A stretch of 64,000 nucleotides of DNA from Chryseobacterium sp. JV274 (GTDB taxonomy: Bacteria > Bacteroidota > Bacteroidia > Flavobacteriales > Weeksellaceae): assembly GCF_903969135.1 (NCBI RefSeq), contig NZ_LR824569.1:930001-994000 (forward strand), in the 5' to 3' direction. This document shows, one piece after another, positions 17,400 through 25,844 of this stretch. The notes under the pieces were generated by a model that saw nothing but the letters and a program-made list of their open reading frames with translations, did no database searches and was not told the DNA's origin. Position 1 is the first letter of the stretch. Each line of letters begins with the position of its first letter. Position numbers and translations under genes: made by a program.

Positions 17400-17632
17400 G
17401 ACCGTTGATCTTCTGAATCCTTCTCAATAAATTCAATTTAGATAATTTTTAAAATCTATCACAAAACAACATATCAATAGATATAATCTACTTTATTATT
17501 AAAAAAATAAGAATTATAAAATGATAATAAGATCTGGCTTCTGACAATTTAATTTGCTATTCCTGTAGTTTAATATCTACAGTTTTGAACATTTATCAGA
17601 TTGAAGAATTACTTAATTTTGCAAAAAAACAA

Positions 17633-18154
17633 ATGCTAAAAAAAATAATATTAATTATAATTATTCCAGCAGCAGCCATTTTTCTGGGATTAAAATTCAT
17701 CAAAATAAGTACTGTTGATCCTCCTATAATCAATCAGCTTAAAACAAAATTCTCCGGAAATATTGAAGATAGTCCTTTTCAAAAAGAATATCTGAATAAA
17801 GATGGACTCGTTGTGGTAAATGTTTGGGCTCCGTGGTGTAAACCTTGCATTCAGGAAATTCCTACTTTCAAAAAAATAAGTAAAGAGAACCCAAACATAA
17901 AGTTTGTTTTTCTATCTATTGATGAAGATGCTGAAAAATTAAAAACTTTTCTTGCTAATAATACAATCAACGATATTACGCTTCAGAATATTGAATACAT
18001 TGAAGCCATCAAAACCTTTTTAGGAGGAAATGGTCTGTTGGGATATAGTTCCATCCCATTAACTTTTATCATAAAAGATGGAAAAGTAATTGATAAAAAT
18101 GTAGGCAGTATAGATTACAATGAGTTTACTACTCACTTGAAAACACTACAATAG
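17633..18154 (+). CDS. TlpA/ResA-like membrane-anchored thioredoxin
   Basis: I chose the ATG at 17633 (173 residues) over the TTG at 17585, because a TAATTTTG promoter-like box lies at 17614-17621 inside the longer frame and a typical signal anchor (MLKKIILIIIIPAAAIFLGL) starts at 17633. The thioredoxin fold follows with the redox motif WAPWCKPC near residues 71-78, and IPLTFIIKDGK carries the cis-Pro. It probably acts in the periplasm as a thiol-disulfide reductase. Monocistronic, divergent from the catalase, with a terminator at 18242-18268. Confidence 0.88.
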   Translation: MLKKIILIIIIPAAAIFLGLKFIKISTVDPPIINQLKTKFSGNIEDSPFQKEYLNKDGLVVVNVWAPWCKPCIQEIPTFKKISKENPNIKFVFLSIDEDAEKLKTFLANNTINDITLQNIEYIEAIKTFLGGNGLLGYSSIPLTFIIKDGKVIDKNVGSIDYNEFTTHLKTLQ

Positions 18155-18241
18155 AATCTATCATTTAATCATAAGAATAACATTCAAATTAACTGATCCG
18201 CTGAAAAACTGAGGGTTACGGATGTTGAGCAGCGGTTATAT

Positions 18242-18268
18242 AAGATAGGCGTACAGCTTATCTTTTTT
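18242..18268 (+). terminator. Intrinsic terminator after the TlpA-like gene
   Basis: A 9-bp stem (18242-18250 with 18256-18264, one G-T) and loop GTACA run into six T residues (18263-18268). A further possible stem, CCGCTG (18198-18203) with CAGCGG (18230-18235), lies just upstream. Confidence 0.7.
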
Positions 18269-18401
18269 AAGATCCATCTACAATTAAAAATATTTTATTT
18301 TTTTGAGATGATTTCGGGCAGCAAACGTTGAGACCTTCTGTACATTTAAAAAAAAACAGAAAAAATAATTCAAAATAATGGGACTTTGAATCTTTTTTCA
18401 A

Positions 18402-18483
18402 TACATTTGTGGCTTGATTATCTCATTAATTTGAGTTTCATGGTTATTAGTTTTTATCCCCAGGATTACTGGGGATTTTTTAT
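18402..18483 (+). ncRNA. Candidate small RNA: promoter box and terminator without an ORF
   Basis: TACATTTG (18402-18409) is an exact -7 element. Forty-six bases downstream, ATCCCCA (18456-18462) pairs with TGGGGAT (18470-18476), followed by TTTTTTT, a textbook terminator. No coding gene lies between them and none upstream needs this terminator, since the TlpA-like gene has its own. A transcript of ~70 nt is predicted. The -33 element is poor, so this stays a candidate. Confidence 0.35.
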
Positions 18484-18585
18484 TTCAACCAATACCTGCC
18501 CAATTCTGCTCCATCAGCACTTCAAAAGTTTATTAAAGAAAGGAGGGAAGTAAATTCCATGGACCCATACAATTTGACAGAATAT

Positions 18586-18619
18586 AAAAAATCCATTTCC
18601 GGAAAATTCCGGAAATGGA
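18586..18619 (-). terminator. Intrinsic terminator of the ferritin-like operon
   Basis: A perfect 13-bp inverted repeat, TCCATTTCCGGAA (18592-18604) with 18607-18619, is followed on the minus strand by six T residues (18586-18591). Confidence 0.85.
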
Positions 18620-18647
18620 CACCACTTTATCATCATCCAAATCACAA

Positions 18648-19463
18648 CTAAACTATGAACAAGGAAGCAATAGTCTGTGCATCGCTGCCACTTAATATTT
18701 CATCGTAAGCTGCAGAACCTGCTGCCGCTCCAAATAAAGTTCCTGTATTATAGCCCGCCTGGTTTACATTGTCTTCTCCGGCATACACAGGATTGGTTGC
18801 GGACGGCATATTTCCCCCGTCAGCAAGCTCAATCCATCCTTTATTAGCTCTCATTCTTCTTACCTGTGAAGCATGTCTGGCTTCAACAGAGTGAATCTGT
18901 AATGCAGCCTGAAGCACAACTTTATTGGACATTACGTTTCCCGCCTGTCCTTTATAAGCTCTTACTCCGGTATCTTCAAAAGCCTGGGCGAGAATAAGAA
19001 ACTGATTATAATCTGTAAAAGGCGAAAAATTTCCGCTGGCTGTAAAGTCAAAGGTTGGTTTATTTCCCGGTGTCGTTCCAAGAGAAGTGAGTGTACTTTT
19101 CAGAAAGCTGACATGGGCTGATTCATGTTTTGAAATCTGCATAAAAACAGTTCTGTCTCCAGTGGGAATCAATCCTGGTGTGGATAATCCTATACTGTAA
19201 TATTCATTTTCAAGATATTCCAGAGCCAATGCCAGTTGTAAGGCATCCGTCAGGGTACTTTTTAAAGCATAGCCTGTTAAATTTGTTTTTGTAGTTTCCG
19301 CTTTGGCGGAGGCAGCCATCAGCGTTCCTAATCCAAGCGGTACTGCAGCTGTAGCTGCTTTTTTTCCGAATAAAGACATATTCGTAATCGTTTCCAGTCT
19401 TGAAGCTTCCTTTGTGAAAAATTGATCATAAGAAAGCTTATCCAGTAATTTAAGAATATTCAT
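18648..19463 (-). CDS. Ferritin-like (Ferritin_2) domain protein
   Basis: 271 residues. After a variable head with a hydrophobic Ala/Gly stretch (~35-55) comes a four-helix ferritin-like domain. Its Glu/His pairs are in order: LEYLENEYY, KHESAHVSFL, FEDTGVRAYKG and HSVEARHASQVRR. This spacing matches the Ferritin_2 family (dehydration-stress Rds1-like). Metal binding is likely; the activity is not established. It lies 24 bp after a related Tat-exported gene, so they probably work as a pair in the envelope. The head could be a weak export signal. Confidence 0.82.
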   Translation of the reverse strand: MNILKLLDKLSYDQFFTKEASRLETITNMSLFGKKAATAAVPLGLGTLMAASAKAETTKTNLTGYALKSTLTDALQLALALEYLENEYYSIGLSTPGLIPTGDRTVFMQISKHESAHVSFLKSTLTSLGTTPGNKPTFDFTASGNFSPFTDYNQFLILAQAFEDTGVRAYKGQAGNVMSNKVVLQAALQIHSVEARHASQVRRMRANKGWIELADGGNMPSATNPVYAGEDNVNQAGYNTGTLFGAAAGSAAYDEILSGSDAQTIASLFIV

Positions 19464-19487
19464 AATGTAATTTTTAAAGGTGAATGA

Positions 19488-20198
19488 TTAGTTAATGCCT
19501 CTTTCTTTCCAGGTAAAAGGTGTTTTGATAAACGCTCCGGCAGCCATTACGATATCTTTGGGCTCTTTTGCAAGATCAAGTCCGTTCGCATCTATCACAT
19601 CATCTCCCGAAAAATCAGCAGTTCCCGGATTAATTAAATTTCTGATGACGGAAGCATGCCTGGCCTCTACCGAAACTATTTTGCCGGCAATCACCAGATA
19701 AGCAGGATTGGAAATATATTTCCCTGCCCCGTTGTAGGCTGCTACTCCTGTATCTTCCAAAGCTTTTGCTGTGGCTAATACGGAATTACGATCATTAAAA
19801 TTCACATTCGGATACTGGAATTCCAGTTTGGGTAGCACATGGTCTGTAGCACCGCTGATGGCTGCTTTAAAGAAATCCCGGTGAATCACTTCATGATGAT
19901 AAAGGTCTGTGAAAACTTCTTTCTCAATACTTGAAATTCCCGTATAAAAATTATTCACCACTTTCGTATAAAAATCTGCTTCCAGCTGCTCGAGTGCATA
20001 GGCATAGTTTAATATGCCCACATCTCCTGTCCCCAGATCATATTTAGGTTCATCTATGATCTGAAAATCATCATTGTCATCACATCCTATGAAGGTAAGA
20101 CCTGCGATGGCTAATCCTACTCCACTTAATTTTAAAAAGTTTCTTCTGCTTGTATCAAGGGTAACTCCCTGATTAGAAACCTGAATTGTTTTTTTCAT
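19488..20198 (-). CDS. Tat-exported ferritin-like lipoprotein
   Basis: 236 residues. The N-terminus has the twin-arginine motif SRRNFLKLSG (Arg18/Arg19), then a hydrophobic stretch ending in a lipobox at Cys39 (TFIGC), so a folded, lipid-anchored protein is predicted. The ferritin-like helices carry LEQLEADFY, HHEVIHRDFF, LEDTGVAAYNGAG and VSVEARHASVIR. Tat export fits a metal-loaded protein. It is the first of two tandem Ferritin_2 genes, 78 bp behind the fasciclin gene, with a terminator hairpin between. Confidence 0.87.
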   Translation of the reverse strand: MKKTIQVSNQGVTLDTSRRNFLKLSGVGLAIAGLTFIGCDDNDDFQIIDEPKYDLGTGDVGILNYAYALEQLEADFYTKVVNNFYTGISSIEKEVFTDLYHHEVIHRDFFKAAISGATDHVLPKLEFQYPNVNFNDRNSVLATAKALEDTGVAAYNGAGKYISNPAYLVIAGKIVSVEARHASVIRNLINPGTADFSGDDVIDANGLDLAKEPKDIVMAAGAFIKTPFTWKERGIN

Positions 20199-20227
20199 GC
20201 TATTATTTTTTTAGTGTTCGGATATAT

Positions 20228-20262
20228 AAAAAAGAAAAACAGCATATTCCGGTATGCTGTTT
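20228..20262 (-). terminator. Terminator or attenuator after the fasciclin gene
   Basis: A 10-bp stem, AAACAGCATA (20237-20246) with 20253-20262, is followed on the minus strand by a T-rich run. No separate promoter box was found for the ferritin genes, so partial read-through is possible. Confidence 0.7.
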
Positions 20263-20276
20263 TGTATCTTACATTA

Positions 20277-20846
20277 TTAAGGCATTAGAACCGTATCAAT
20301 TACATGGATCACCCCGTTAGACTGGTTCACATCTGCGATAGTCACTTTGGCACTGTTTCCTTTTGCATCCTTTATGTAAAGGTCTTTTCCTTTAGTCCAG
20401 AATGTAAGATCTTCTCCCTGTACAGTTTTCATCATACTTTTTCCATTTCCTGCTTTCACAGCAGCCCAGATTTCTTTTGCGCTGTATTTTCCAGAAAGAA
20501 CATGATAGGTTAAGATACTTGCAAGCATTGCTTTATTTTCAGGCTTTACAAGACTTTCTACCGTTCCTTTCGGAAGTTTTGCAAACGCAGCATCTGTGGG
20601 AGCCAGTACGGTAAAAGGCCCTGCGCTCTGTAATGTTTCTACCAAACCGGCAGCTTTCACTGCAGCAACAAGGGTTTTGTGATCTTTGGAATTGACTGCG
20701 TTTTCAATAATATTTTTGGAGGGATACATAGGGGCTCCTCCTACCATTACTGTTTTTTCTTTCATCGTTTGTGCTGTTACCTTCCCGCCAAAAGCAAATG
20801 ATAAAACAACCATTGCTAAAACTGTGATTTTTGACTGTGTGTTCAT
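20277..20846 (-). CDS. Secreted fasciclin (FAS1) domain protein
   Basis: 189 residues: a signal peptide (1-~25), then one FAS1 domain (~45-187) with the H1 box (GPFTVLAPTDAAFAKLP), the LTYHVLSGKY segment and the H2-like end (QSNGVIHVIDTVLMP). These small secreted proteins occur in many bacteria and are often encoded beside ECF sigma/anti-sigma pairs, as here, where sigma is divergent. A role in adhesion or envelope stress is inferred. Confidence 0.92.
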   Translation of the reverse strand: MNTQSKITVLAMVVLSFAFGGKVTAQTMKEKTVMVGGAPMYPSKNIIENAVNSKDHKTLVAAVKAAGLVETLQSAGPFTVLAPTDAAFAKLPKGTVESLVKPENKAMLASILTYHVLSGKYSAKEIWAAVKAGNGKSMMKTVQGEDLTFWTKGKDLYIKDAKGNSAKVTIADVNQSNGVIHVIDTVLMP

Positions 20847-21075
20847 TGCGTTGATTTTTAATTAATTATATTTAATTGTGCTTTTAATGTCATTTACGAG
20901 GTCGGTTTCATTTCAGATTGAAAAAAAATGAAATTTATTACAACACATTGATTTACAATAATTTATTTTTTATTAAAAAAAAAGAAACAATCTTGAAAAT
21001 GTAATCTCTCACATTAAATATTTTTCAATAATTTTCAAAAAATCATGTACGAAATAAAAGACGAATTGGATTTTA

Positions 21076-21105
21076 TTGACTATATGTTTTATTTTATTAC
21101 ATTTG
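21076..21105 (+). promoter_or_regulatory. Consensus promoter of the ECF sigma gene
   Basis: TTG (21076-21078), 19 bp, then TACATTTG (21098-21105) is a perfect fit to the flavobacterial -33/-7 consensus. Transcription should begin near 21111. Confidence 0.8.
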
Positions 21106-21123
21106 AATAGAAAAATAAAAGCT

Positions 21124-21672
21124 ATTAAAACAACCTATTCGGAAGAAGAACTTATCGTTTTATTAAAAGAAAAAAACGAAACTGGTTTTCATTATCTGTA
21201 TGACCACTATTCTGGTGCGCTGTACGGAATCATTCTCCGGATCGTTCAATCTAAAGAATATACTGAGGAAGTAATTCAGGATGTTTTTGTTAAAATATGG
21301 AACTCTATCCATCAGTATGACGCCTCCAAAGGGAGGTTTTATACCTGGATGATCAATATTGCAAGAAATACGGCTATTGATTATTTAAAGTCTAAAGGAT
21401 TCCAGAATGAGCTTAAAAACCAACCACTTCCGGATTTCGTATATAATACTACAGAGCTTTCAACGGTCAACAATTCATCTGATTATATCGGGTTTAACAA
21501 TGTGCTGGAAGGGCTGGAAACAGACAAGCAGGAACTCATAAATCTTGCTTATTATCAGGGATACACTCAACATGAAATATCCGAAAAGCTGAAGATACCG
21601 CTGGGAACAGTGAAAACGAAAATGCGTAATGCACTGATGAAATTAAAAGATTTGCTAAAAGATTATCAATAA
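21124..21672 (+). CDS. ECF-type RNA polymerase sigma factor
   Basis: Sigma region 2 (GFHYLYDHYSGALYGIILRI, then EEVIQDVFVKIWNSI, YTWMINIARNTAIDYL) and region 4 (GLETDKQELINLAYYQGYTQ, then EKLKIPLGTVKTKMRNAL) are clear. The start is uncertain. The frame is open from a TTG at 21076, but that TTG is the -33 element of the promoter, and a TTG at 21103 is inside the -7 box. The next candidate within the transcript is ATT at 21124 (IKTTYSEEEL), giving 182 residues and a normal family N-terminus. One base separates it from the anti-sigma gene. It probably controls its own operon and perhaps the divergent fasciclin/ferritin genes. Confidence 0.9.
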   Translation: MKTTYSEEELIVLLKEKNETGFHYLYDHYSGALYGIILRIVQSKEYTEEVIQDVFVKIWNSIHQYDASKGRFYTWMINIARNTAIDYLKSKGFQNELKNQPLPDFVYNTTELSTVNNSSDYIGFNNVLEGLETDKQELINLAYYQGYTQHEISEKLKIPLGTVKTKMRNALMKLKDLLKDYQ

Positions 21673-21673
21673 A

Positions 21674-22495
21674 TTGAACACAAAAGAATACATATCATCC
21701 GGAATTATAGAATCTTATATTCTTGGCCATACTTCTCCTGAGGAAGCAGGGATTTTGGAGTGTGTGATGAAAAATAATGCTGAAGTAAAGGCTGCTTTTG
21801 AAGAAGCCCAAAAAACTTTGGAACATCTTGCTACCGCTCAGGCTGTAACACCTCCAAGTGATTTGAAATCTAAAATCTGGAATAAAATTCAGCAGGAACA
21901 AACTGTTGAAGAAGTAACACCTGTTCTTTCAACAGATATTCCTGAGACAAAAGATCATAAAGAAATTCCGGAAAGAGTAAATATTCAGGGAAATACCCGC
22001 TGGAAAACCTATGCAATAGCAGCTTCTGCATTGTTCCTGATAAGTGTTGCCGGCAATTTATTCTGGATGAACAGCCAATCCTCCCATAAAAAGGAAATCG
22101 CTTTGCTGTCTGCAGAAAAACAAGCTCAGGATCTGGCAATGAAAAAAATGAACCGTAAGATTGATATGTTCTCCAATCCTGATATGCAGATGGTCATGCT
22201 GAAAGGGGTAGAAAAACATACGGATTCCAAAGCAATGGTTTTCTGGGATAAAAAAACAAAAGAAGTCTATCTGAATGCGGAAAAACTGCCTAAAGCTCCT
22301 ACTGGAATGCAATATCAGCTTTGGGCCATCGAAGACGGACAACCTGTGAGTGCAGGAATGTACACCGAAGATAAAGACAGCAACATTGCACTGGCCAATA
22401 TTTCCAATGCTCAGGCTTTTGCCATTACGCTCGAAAAAGAAGGCGGAAGTAAAGTGCCTACCATGGAGAATATGTTTGTCATGGGTGAAATTTAA
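21674..22495 (+). CDS. Anti-sigma factor (RskA-like)
   Basis: 273 residues with a TTG start one base after the sigma stop. Residues 1-75 form a cytoplasmic zinc-less anti-sigma domain (YISSGIIESYILGHTSPEEA). A Glu/Pro-rich linker precedes the single transmembrane helix (~112-132). The periplasmic part ends in the RskA fold (LPKAPTGMQYQLWAIEDGQP, then AFAITLEKEGGSKVPT). It holds the sigma factor at the membrane until a signal triggers release. It is convergent with the outer-membrane gene, 12 bp away. Confidence 0.92.
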   Translation: MNTKEYISSGIIESYILGHTSPEEAGILECVMKNNAEVKAAFEEAQKTLEHLATAQAVTPPSDLKSKIWNKIQQEQTVEEVTPVLSTDIPETKDHKEIPERVNIQGNTRWKTYAIAASALFLISVAGNLFWMNSQSSHKKEIALLSAEKQAQDLAMKKMNRKIDMFSNPDMQMVMLKGVEKHTDSKAMVFWDKKTKEVYLNAEKLPKAPTGMQYQLWAIEDGQPVSAGMYTEDKDSNIALANISNAQAFAITLEKEGGSKVPTMENMFVMGEI

Positions 22496-22507
22496 AACAC
22501 TCCTTTA

Positions 22508-24307
22508 TCAATTCCCAAAGTTCACAAAATGAGGAACATCTGTTGCAAAATTATTCATTGGTAAAAGATTATTTCTATTGCTGTTAAAATCAAAAACAGA
22601 ATTGTTATCAAACGGAACCCGCGGATAATACATGAAAGAAATCTGAATCCTGTTGAACACCAGATACGGATTATTAATTAAAACACCTATTCCGATTTTT
22701 GCATTAGCTTTGGTTTTCAATAGTTTATCATCAGGCATTCCCAGCCAGCCAACCGCGGTAGTTAAATAAGGACTGAAATGGAAATTCTTCCAGGTTTTGT
22801 TAATAAACAACTGGAGCTGATATCTTAAAACCAGTTTTTTAGTTCCGATATAATCTGAATTGTAAACAGGAAATTCATCTGCAGAAGAAAGGTTTATCCT
22901 GTCCTTGTATGAGTAATTATGCTGTGGATTTCCAAGGGCTAACGTTGGAGAAAAGAAATGTCTTGCTTTGGCAAATTTCCAATCCATAAGATTCGTAAAA
23001 TAAGTTCCGTCTACACGGAAAGACTCCCTATTCTGACTGTCTTCATTAAAAAAACGTCCAAACTGAGCTTTGACAGTGAAATATCCTACCTTTATAAAAC
23101 TACCGTAAGAAGCAGAAATTCCCACATAAGGGTTCACTTCTTTATTTCTTGATAAGCCTCCCGCAATAATGTTCACCGAATTACCGTACGCAACATCTTC
23201 CGGCAAATCATATTGAAAAATATTTCTCTGAACCGAAAAGTTTCTGTGGATAAACCCAACAGACATCAGAAAACTGTTGTATGAGCTAAAGTATTTATAC
23301 TGGTCTATTCCCGGACTGTCTTTATACTGGTAATTCTGAAATCGTCCTATTATTGCAATATTGCTGGATACTTTTTCGTTTGGATCTGATGAAACGGGAA
23401 TCTGATAACCACCCCATAAATCCTGGCTGTACACTTTGATCTGAACTTCCGGAAAAGCCGTATCGGTTTCTGTAGGAAGCAAAACATTCCTCTTAAAATA
23501 TTCAAATGTAAAACCACCCGCCCATTTCGTCAAAGGCGAGAAAAAGTCTCTTCTTACATTGAAATTGATTCTTTCGTTTCTCAAAAAATCCCGTTCGCCA
23601 AGAAGCTGGGCATTGATATAAGTGCCTAAAAGGTTATAGGCTGTATAGCTTCCCAAAAGATAATCCTGCTTTTCTTTGGAATCATTTCTGTAAAGGAAAT
23701 CAAGGGTGTGTCCTAATCCCAATACATTTTCTTCAGTAGCTCCCAGACCGAGTTTACTTCCTGAATAGCTGATCCTGGGTTTCAGACTCCAGGAATCCAG
23801 GACTTTTACCACTACATCAATAGAATCTTTACTGGATGTACTGTCGGAAACACTGATATTCACTCTGTTCACAAATGGCATTGCTCTGAGCAAACGCTCA
23901 GATTCATAGAGTTTCTGGGCGTTGTATTCTTCACCTTCTTCAAAAAGCAGATAATTATTTACGGTGGAGTTTTTTGTATTGGCATGAAGATGATCTGCCA
24001 CCCAATCATACCATCTGGATCTTTCTTTAGTGTCCCTGGAACCATATCCAAATGGATCAATAGTCTCTATCCTGATTTTTCTGATGTATTTTTTGTTATA
24101 AGCCTCCTGCGACAGTTTTTCAGTCCTGGACTTAACGGAAGTTGAATCCGGCTCTCTACGAAATATAAAGCGGTGAATAAATTTGGTAACTTTTCTCTTA
24201 TCTGAAAATTCTTCTATTTTGTAATACAGCGAATCTTTCTTCTCCTGTGCATTTAAAAAGAAAAAACCACCTAAAAAGAAAATTAAAATTGCAATCGTTC
24301 TAGTCAT
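22508..24307 (-). CDS. Omp85-like outer-membrane protein with POTRA region
   Basis: 599 residues. A signal peptide (1-~20) precedes a soluble region with a POTRA-like segment (~110-185: EEGEEYNAQKLYESERLLRA, MPFVNRVNISV, DVVVKVLDSWSL). The remaining ~400 residues are alternating aromatic strands of a large beta-barrel that ends FVNFGN rather than with the usual C-terminal Phe. It resembles surface-antigen/BamA-type proteins but is shorter than BamA, and the partner it may export or insert is unknown. Monocistronic by spacing. Confidence 0.75.
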   Translation of the reverse strand: MTRTIAILIFFLGGFFFLNAQEKKDSLYYKIEEFSDKRKVTKFIHRFIFRREPDSTSVKSRTEKLSQEAYNKKYIRKIRIETIDPFGYGSRDTKERSRWYDWVADHLHANTKNSTVNNYLLFEEGEEYNAQKLYESERLLRAMPFVNRVNISVSDSTSSKDSIDVVVKVLDSWSLKPRISYSGSKLGLGATEENVLGLGHTLDFLYRNDSKEKQDYLLGSYTAYNLLGTYINAQLLGERDFLRNERINFNVRRDFFSPLTKWAGGFTFEYFKRNVLLPTETDTAFPEVQIKVYSQDLWGGYQIPVSSDPNEKVSSNIAIIGRFQNYQYKDSPGIDQYKYFSSYNSFLMSVGFIHRNFSVQRNIFQYDLPEDVAYGNSVNIIAGGLSRNKEVNPYVGISASYGSFIKVGYFTVKAQFGRFFNEDSQNRESFRVDGTYFTNLMDWKFAKARHFFSPTLALGNPQHNYSYKDRINLSSADEFPVYNSDYIGTKKLVLRYQLQLFINKTWKNFHFSPYLTTAVGWLGMPDDKLLKTKANAKIGIGVLINNPYLVFNRIQISFMYYPRVPFDNNSVFDFNSNRNNLLPMNNFATDVPHFVNFGN

Positions 24308-24529
24308 TAGTCATCAAAATTCAATACAGTTTGTAGTATCAATTTATACGCCAACAGGCTTTAAAATGGACAAGAATTAGAAAATTTTCCACTTAAAGTT
24401 TTCATGTTTTATATTTTTATTTTTTAAATAATATAACGGTCAAAGAATGACCGCTTCTTCTTGTAACATCCTAAAAACAAATTGTTATGATAATTGAGAT
24501 TTTAGAATATACATTATTTTCAGTCTTTA

Positions 24530-24847
24530 TTAGATGAAACCTGACAATACTATCAAATTCAGAGTAAAAGAAAACAACAGTAAAATAATCAGTTCTTTCG
24601 AAAAACGGCTCTCTTTTTTAAAAATATAATTGATCCAGAATGATAATCCTAGAAACACTAATCCTACTGTTGTAAAAACAACAGTTCTCGTGATAAGAGC
24701 TGGAATAAATTCATTTTCTCTTATCTGATCCCAATTTTCTTTTGATCCTGTCCAAAATCGTGATATTCCTATTAAACTTAGAAAACCAATTGTATAAACT
24801 ATAGTTTTCAACAATAAATAGATATTATTTTTATTTGTATACTCCAT
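24530..24847 (-). CDS. Small three-helix membrane protein, unknown function
   Basis: 105 residues with three transmembrane segments (~12-28, ~48-72, ~83-104) and no recognisable motif. A possible -7 box reads on the minus strand at 24946-24953. It stands alone, with 222 bp to the outer-membrane gene. Coding quality looks normal, but the family is not recognised. Confidence 0.55.
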   Translation of the reverse strand: MEYTNKNNIYLLLKTIVYTIGFLSLIGISRFWTGSKENWDQIRENEFIPALITRTVVFTTVGLVFLGLSFWINYIFKKESRFSKELIILLLFSFTLNLIVLSGFI

Positions 24848-24945
24848 TCTTACATCATCGTAATAGTTTAGATTATAAAAAGGTTCCTTCTACAGCGTAC
24901 AAAAGAAATATACCTTTAAAATAATCACTAATAGGTGCCAGAACA

Positions 24946-24953
24946 CAAATATA
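24946..24953 (-). promoter_or_regulatory. Possible -7 element for the small membrane protein
   Basis: On the minus strand this reads TATATTTG, about 99 bp upstream of the start at 24847. There is no convincing -33 element. Confidence 0.3.
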
Positions 24954-25103
24954 ACGAAAAGCCCTCTCTAAGAGAAGGCTAAAGCCCAGATGTTTTATTT
25001 GTATCCAGCATGTCAACTGAAAAGCTAACTTAAATCATAAAAGCAAGAGTATTTCAATACATTTTTTTTTGTTATTTTTACTCATTATAAATAAAAATAA
25101 GAC

Positions 25104-25589
25104 ATGAGAAAAATCGTACTCTCGGGAATCGCAGTTATAGGAGGGTTTCTAGCAGCAAATGCACAGTGTAAACCTGTATCTACTCTTGCAGAAAATTTTG
25201 ATACCTGGAAAGATATCAATAAATGCTGGACTGCTCAACCAGGGAAAGCTATGCTGTATGCCAGTGATAAAAGAATTATTTTTTATTCAATGAGCAACCC
25301 AGGAGAAAATATGTATCTGGTAACTCCGGAAATGAAAGCCGGAACTTATACGCTTTCTCTTGACCTTTCGGATAACGGAGGTGAAACAACATTAGAACTT
25401 TTCTCTGTAAACAGCCCTTCTGATGCAAAATCTTATGTTTCAATCACTAAGCCTTCAAAGATAACAGGAGAGAAAAAAACATATACCATTTCTTTGAAAA
25501 AAGACTCCCATCTGGGACTGAAAGTTTTACTGAATGGGGTACATCAGGCTGTTTATATGGATAATTTTTCTTTAACTCCAAAGAAATAG
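25104..25589 (+). CDS. Secreted beta-sandwich protein, unknown function
   Basis: 161 residues: a signal peptide (MRKIVLSGIAVIGGFLAANA), then CKPVSTLAENFDTWKDINKC, where two Cys may bridge, and a beta-rich domain (NMYLVTPEMKAGTYTLSLDL, ending AVYMDNFSLTPKK). The NFDxW...YMDNFSL frame resembles the choice-of-anchor/CBM-like modules found in T9SS cargo, but there is no sorting tail. It is a single gene, convergent with the terpene synthase array and separated from it by a hairpin at 25716-25755. Confidence 0.7.
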   Translation: MRKIVLSGIAVIGGFLAANAQCKPVSTLAENFDTWKDINKCWTAQPGKAMLYASDKRIIFYSMSNPGENMYLVTPEMKAGTYTLSLDLSDNGGETTLELFSVNSPSDAKSYVSITKPSKITGEKKTYTISLKKDSHLGLKVLLNGVHQAVYMDNFSLTPKK

Positions 25590-25715
25590 ATCAAGAAACC
25601 CGCAATTAAATTTTTATATAATTGTTTTGTTTAAATTTTTGTTTTCCGCTCTACAAAACCTTCAGACTTCATACTAAATAGAGGATACAAAGGTTTATAT
25701 GAACACAAATAAAAG

Positions 25716-25755
25716 GCTGTATCCTATATTTGACGATGCAAATATAGGATACAGC
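25716..25755. terminator. Perfect 17-bp stem-loop between convergent units
   Basis: GCTGTATCCTATATTTG (25716-25732) pairs fully with 25739-25755 around the 6-nt loop ACGATG. Flanking T tracts are weak on both strands. It probably ends both the secreted-protein gene and the terpene synthase operon. Confidence 0.6.
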
Positions 25756-25844
25756 TTCTAAAAGTGATTACAGAAGTAAAATTCAAGCCTGTTATTGAAT
25801 ATGGGTGAACAGAATTGATCCTGCTCTCTGTGTTTTCATTAAGA

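Noticed and set aside
17585..17632. N-terminal extension of the TlpA-like protein
   Set aside because: The extra 16 codons precede a normal signal anchor and include a TAATTTTG promoter-like box; ATG at 17633 is preferred.
21076..21105. TTG start codons of the sigma gene
   Set aside because: Both TTGs coincide with the -33 and -7 elements of a perfect consensus promoter, so they would not be in the mRNA made from it.
25725..25746. Two divergent TATATTTG promoter boxes
   Set aside because: They are the inner part of the 17-bp inverted repeat, so a perfect stem automatically gives the box on both strands; a terminator between convergent genes explains it better.
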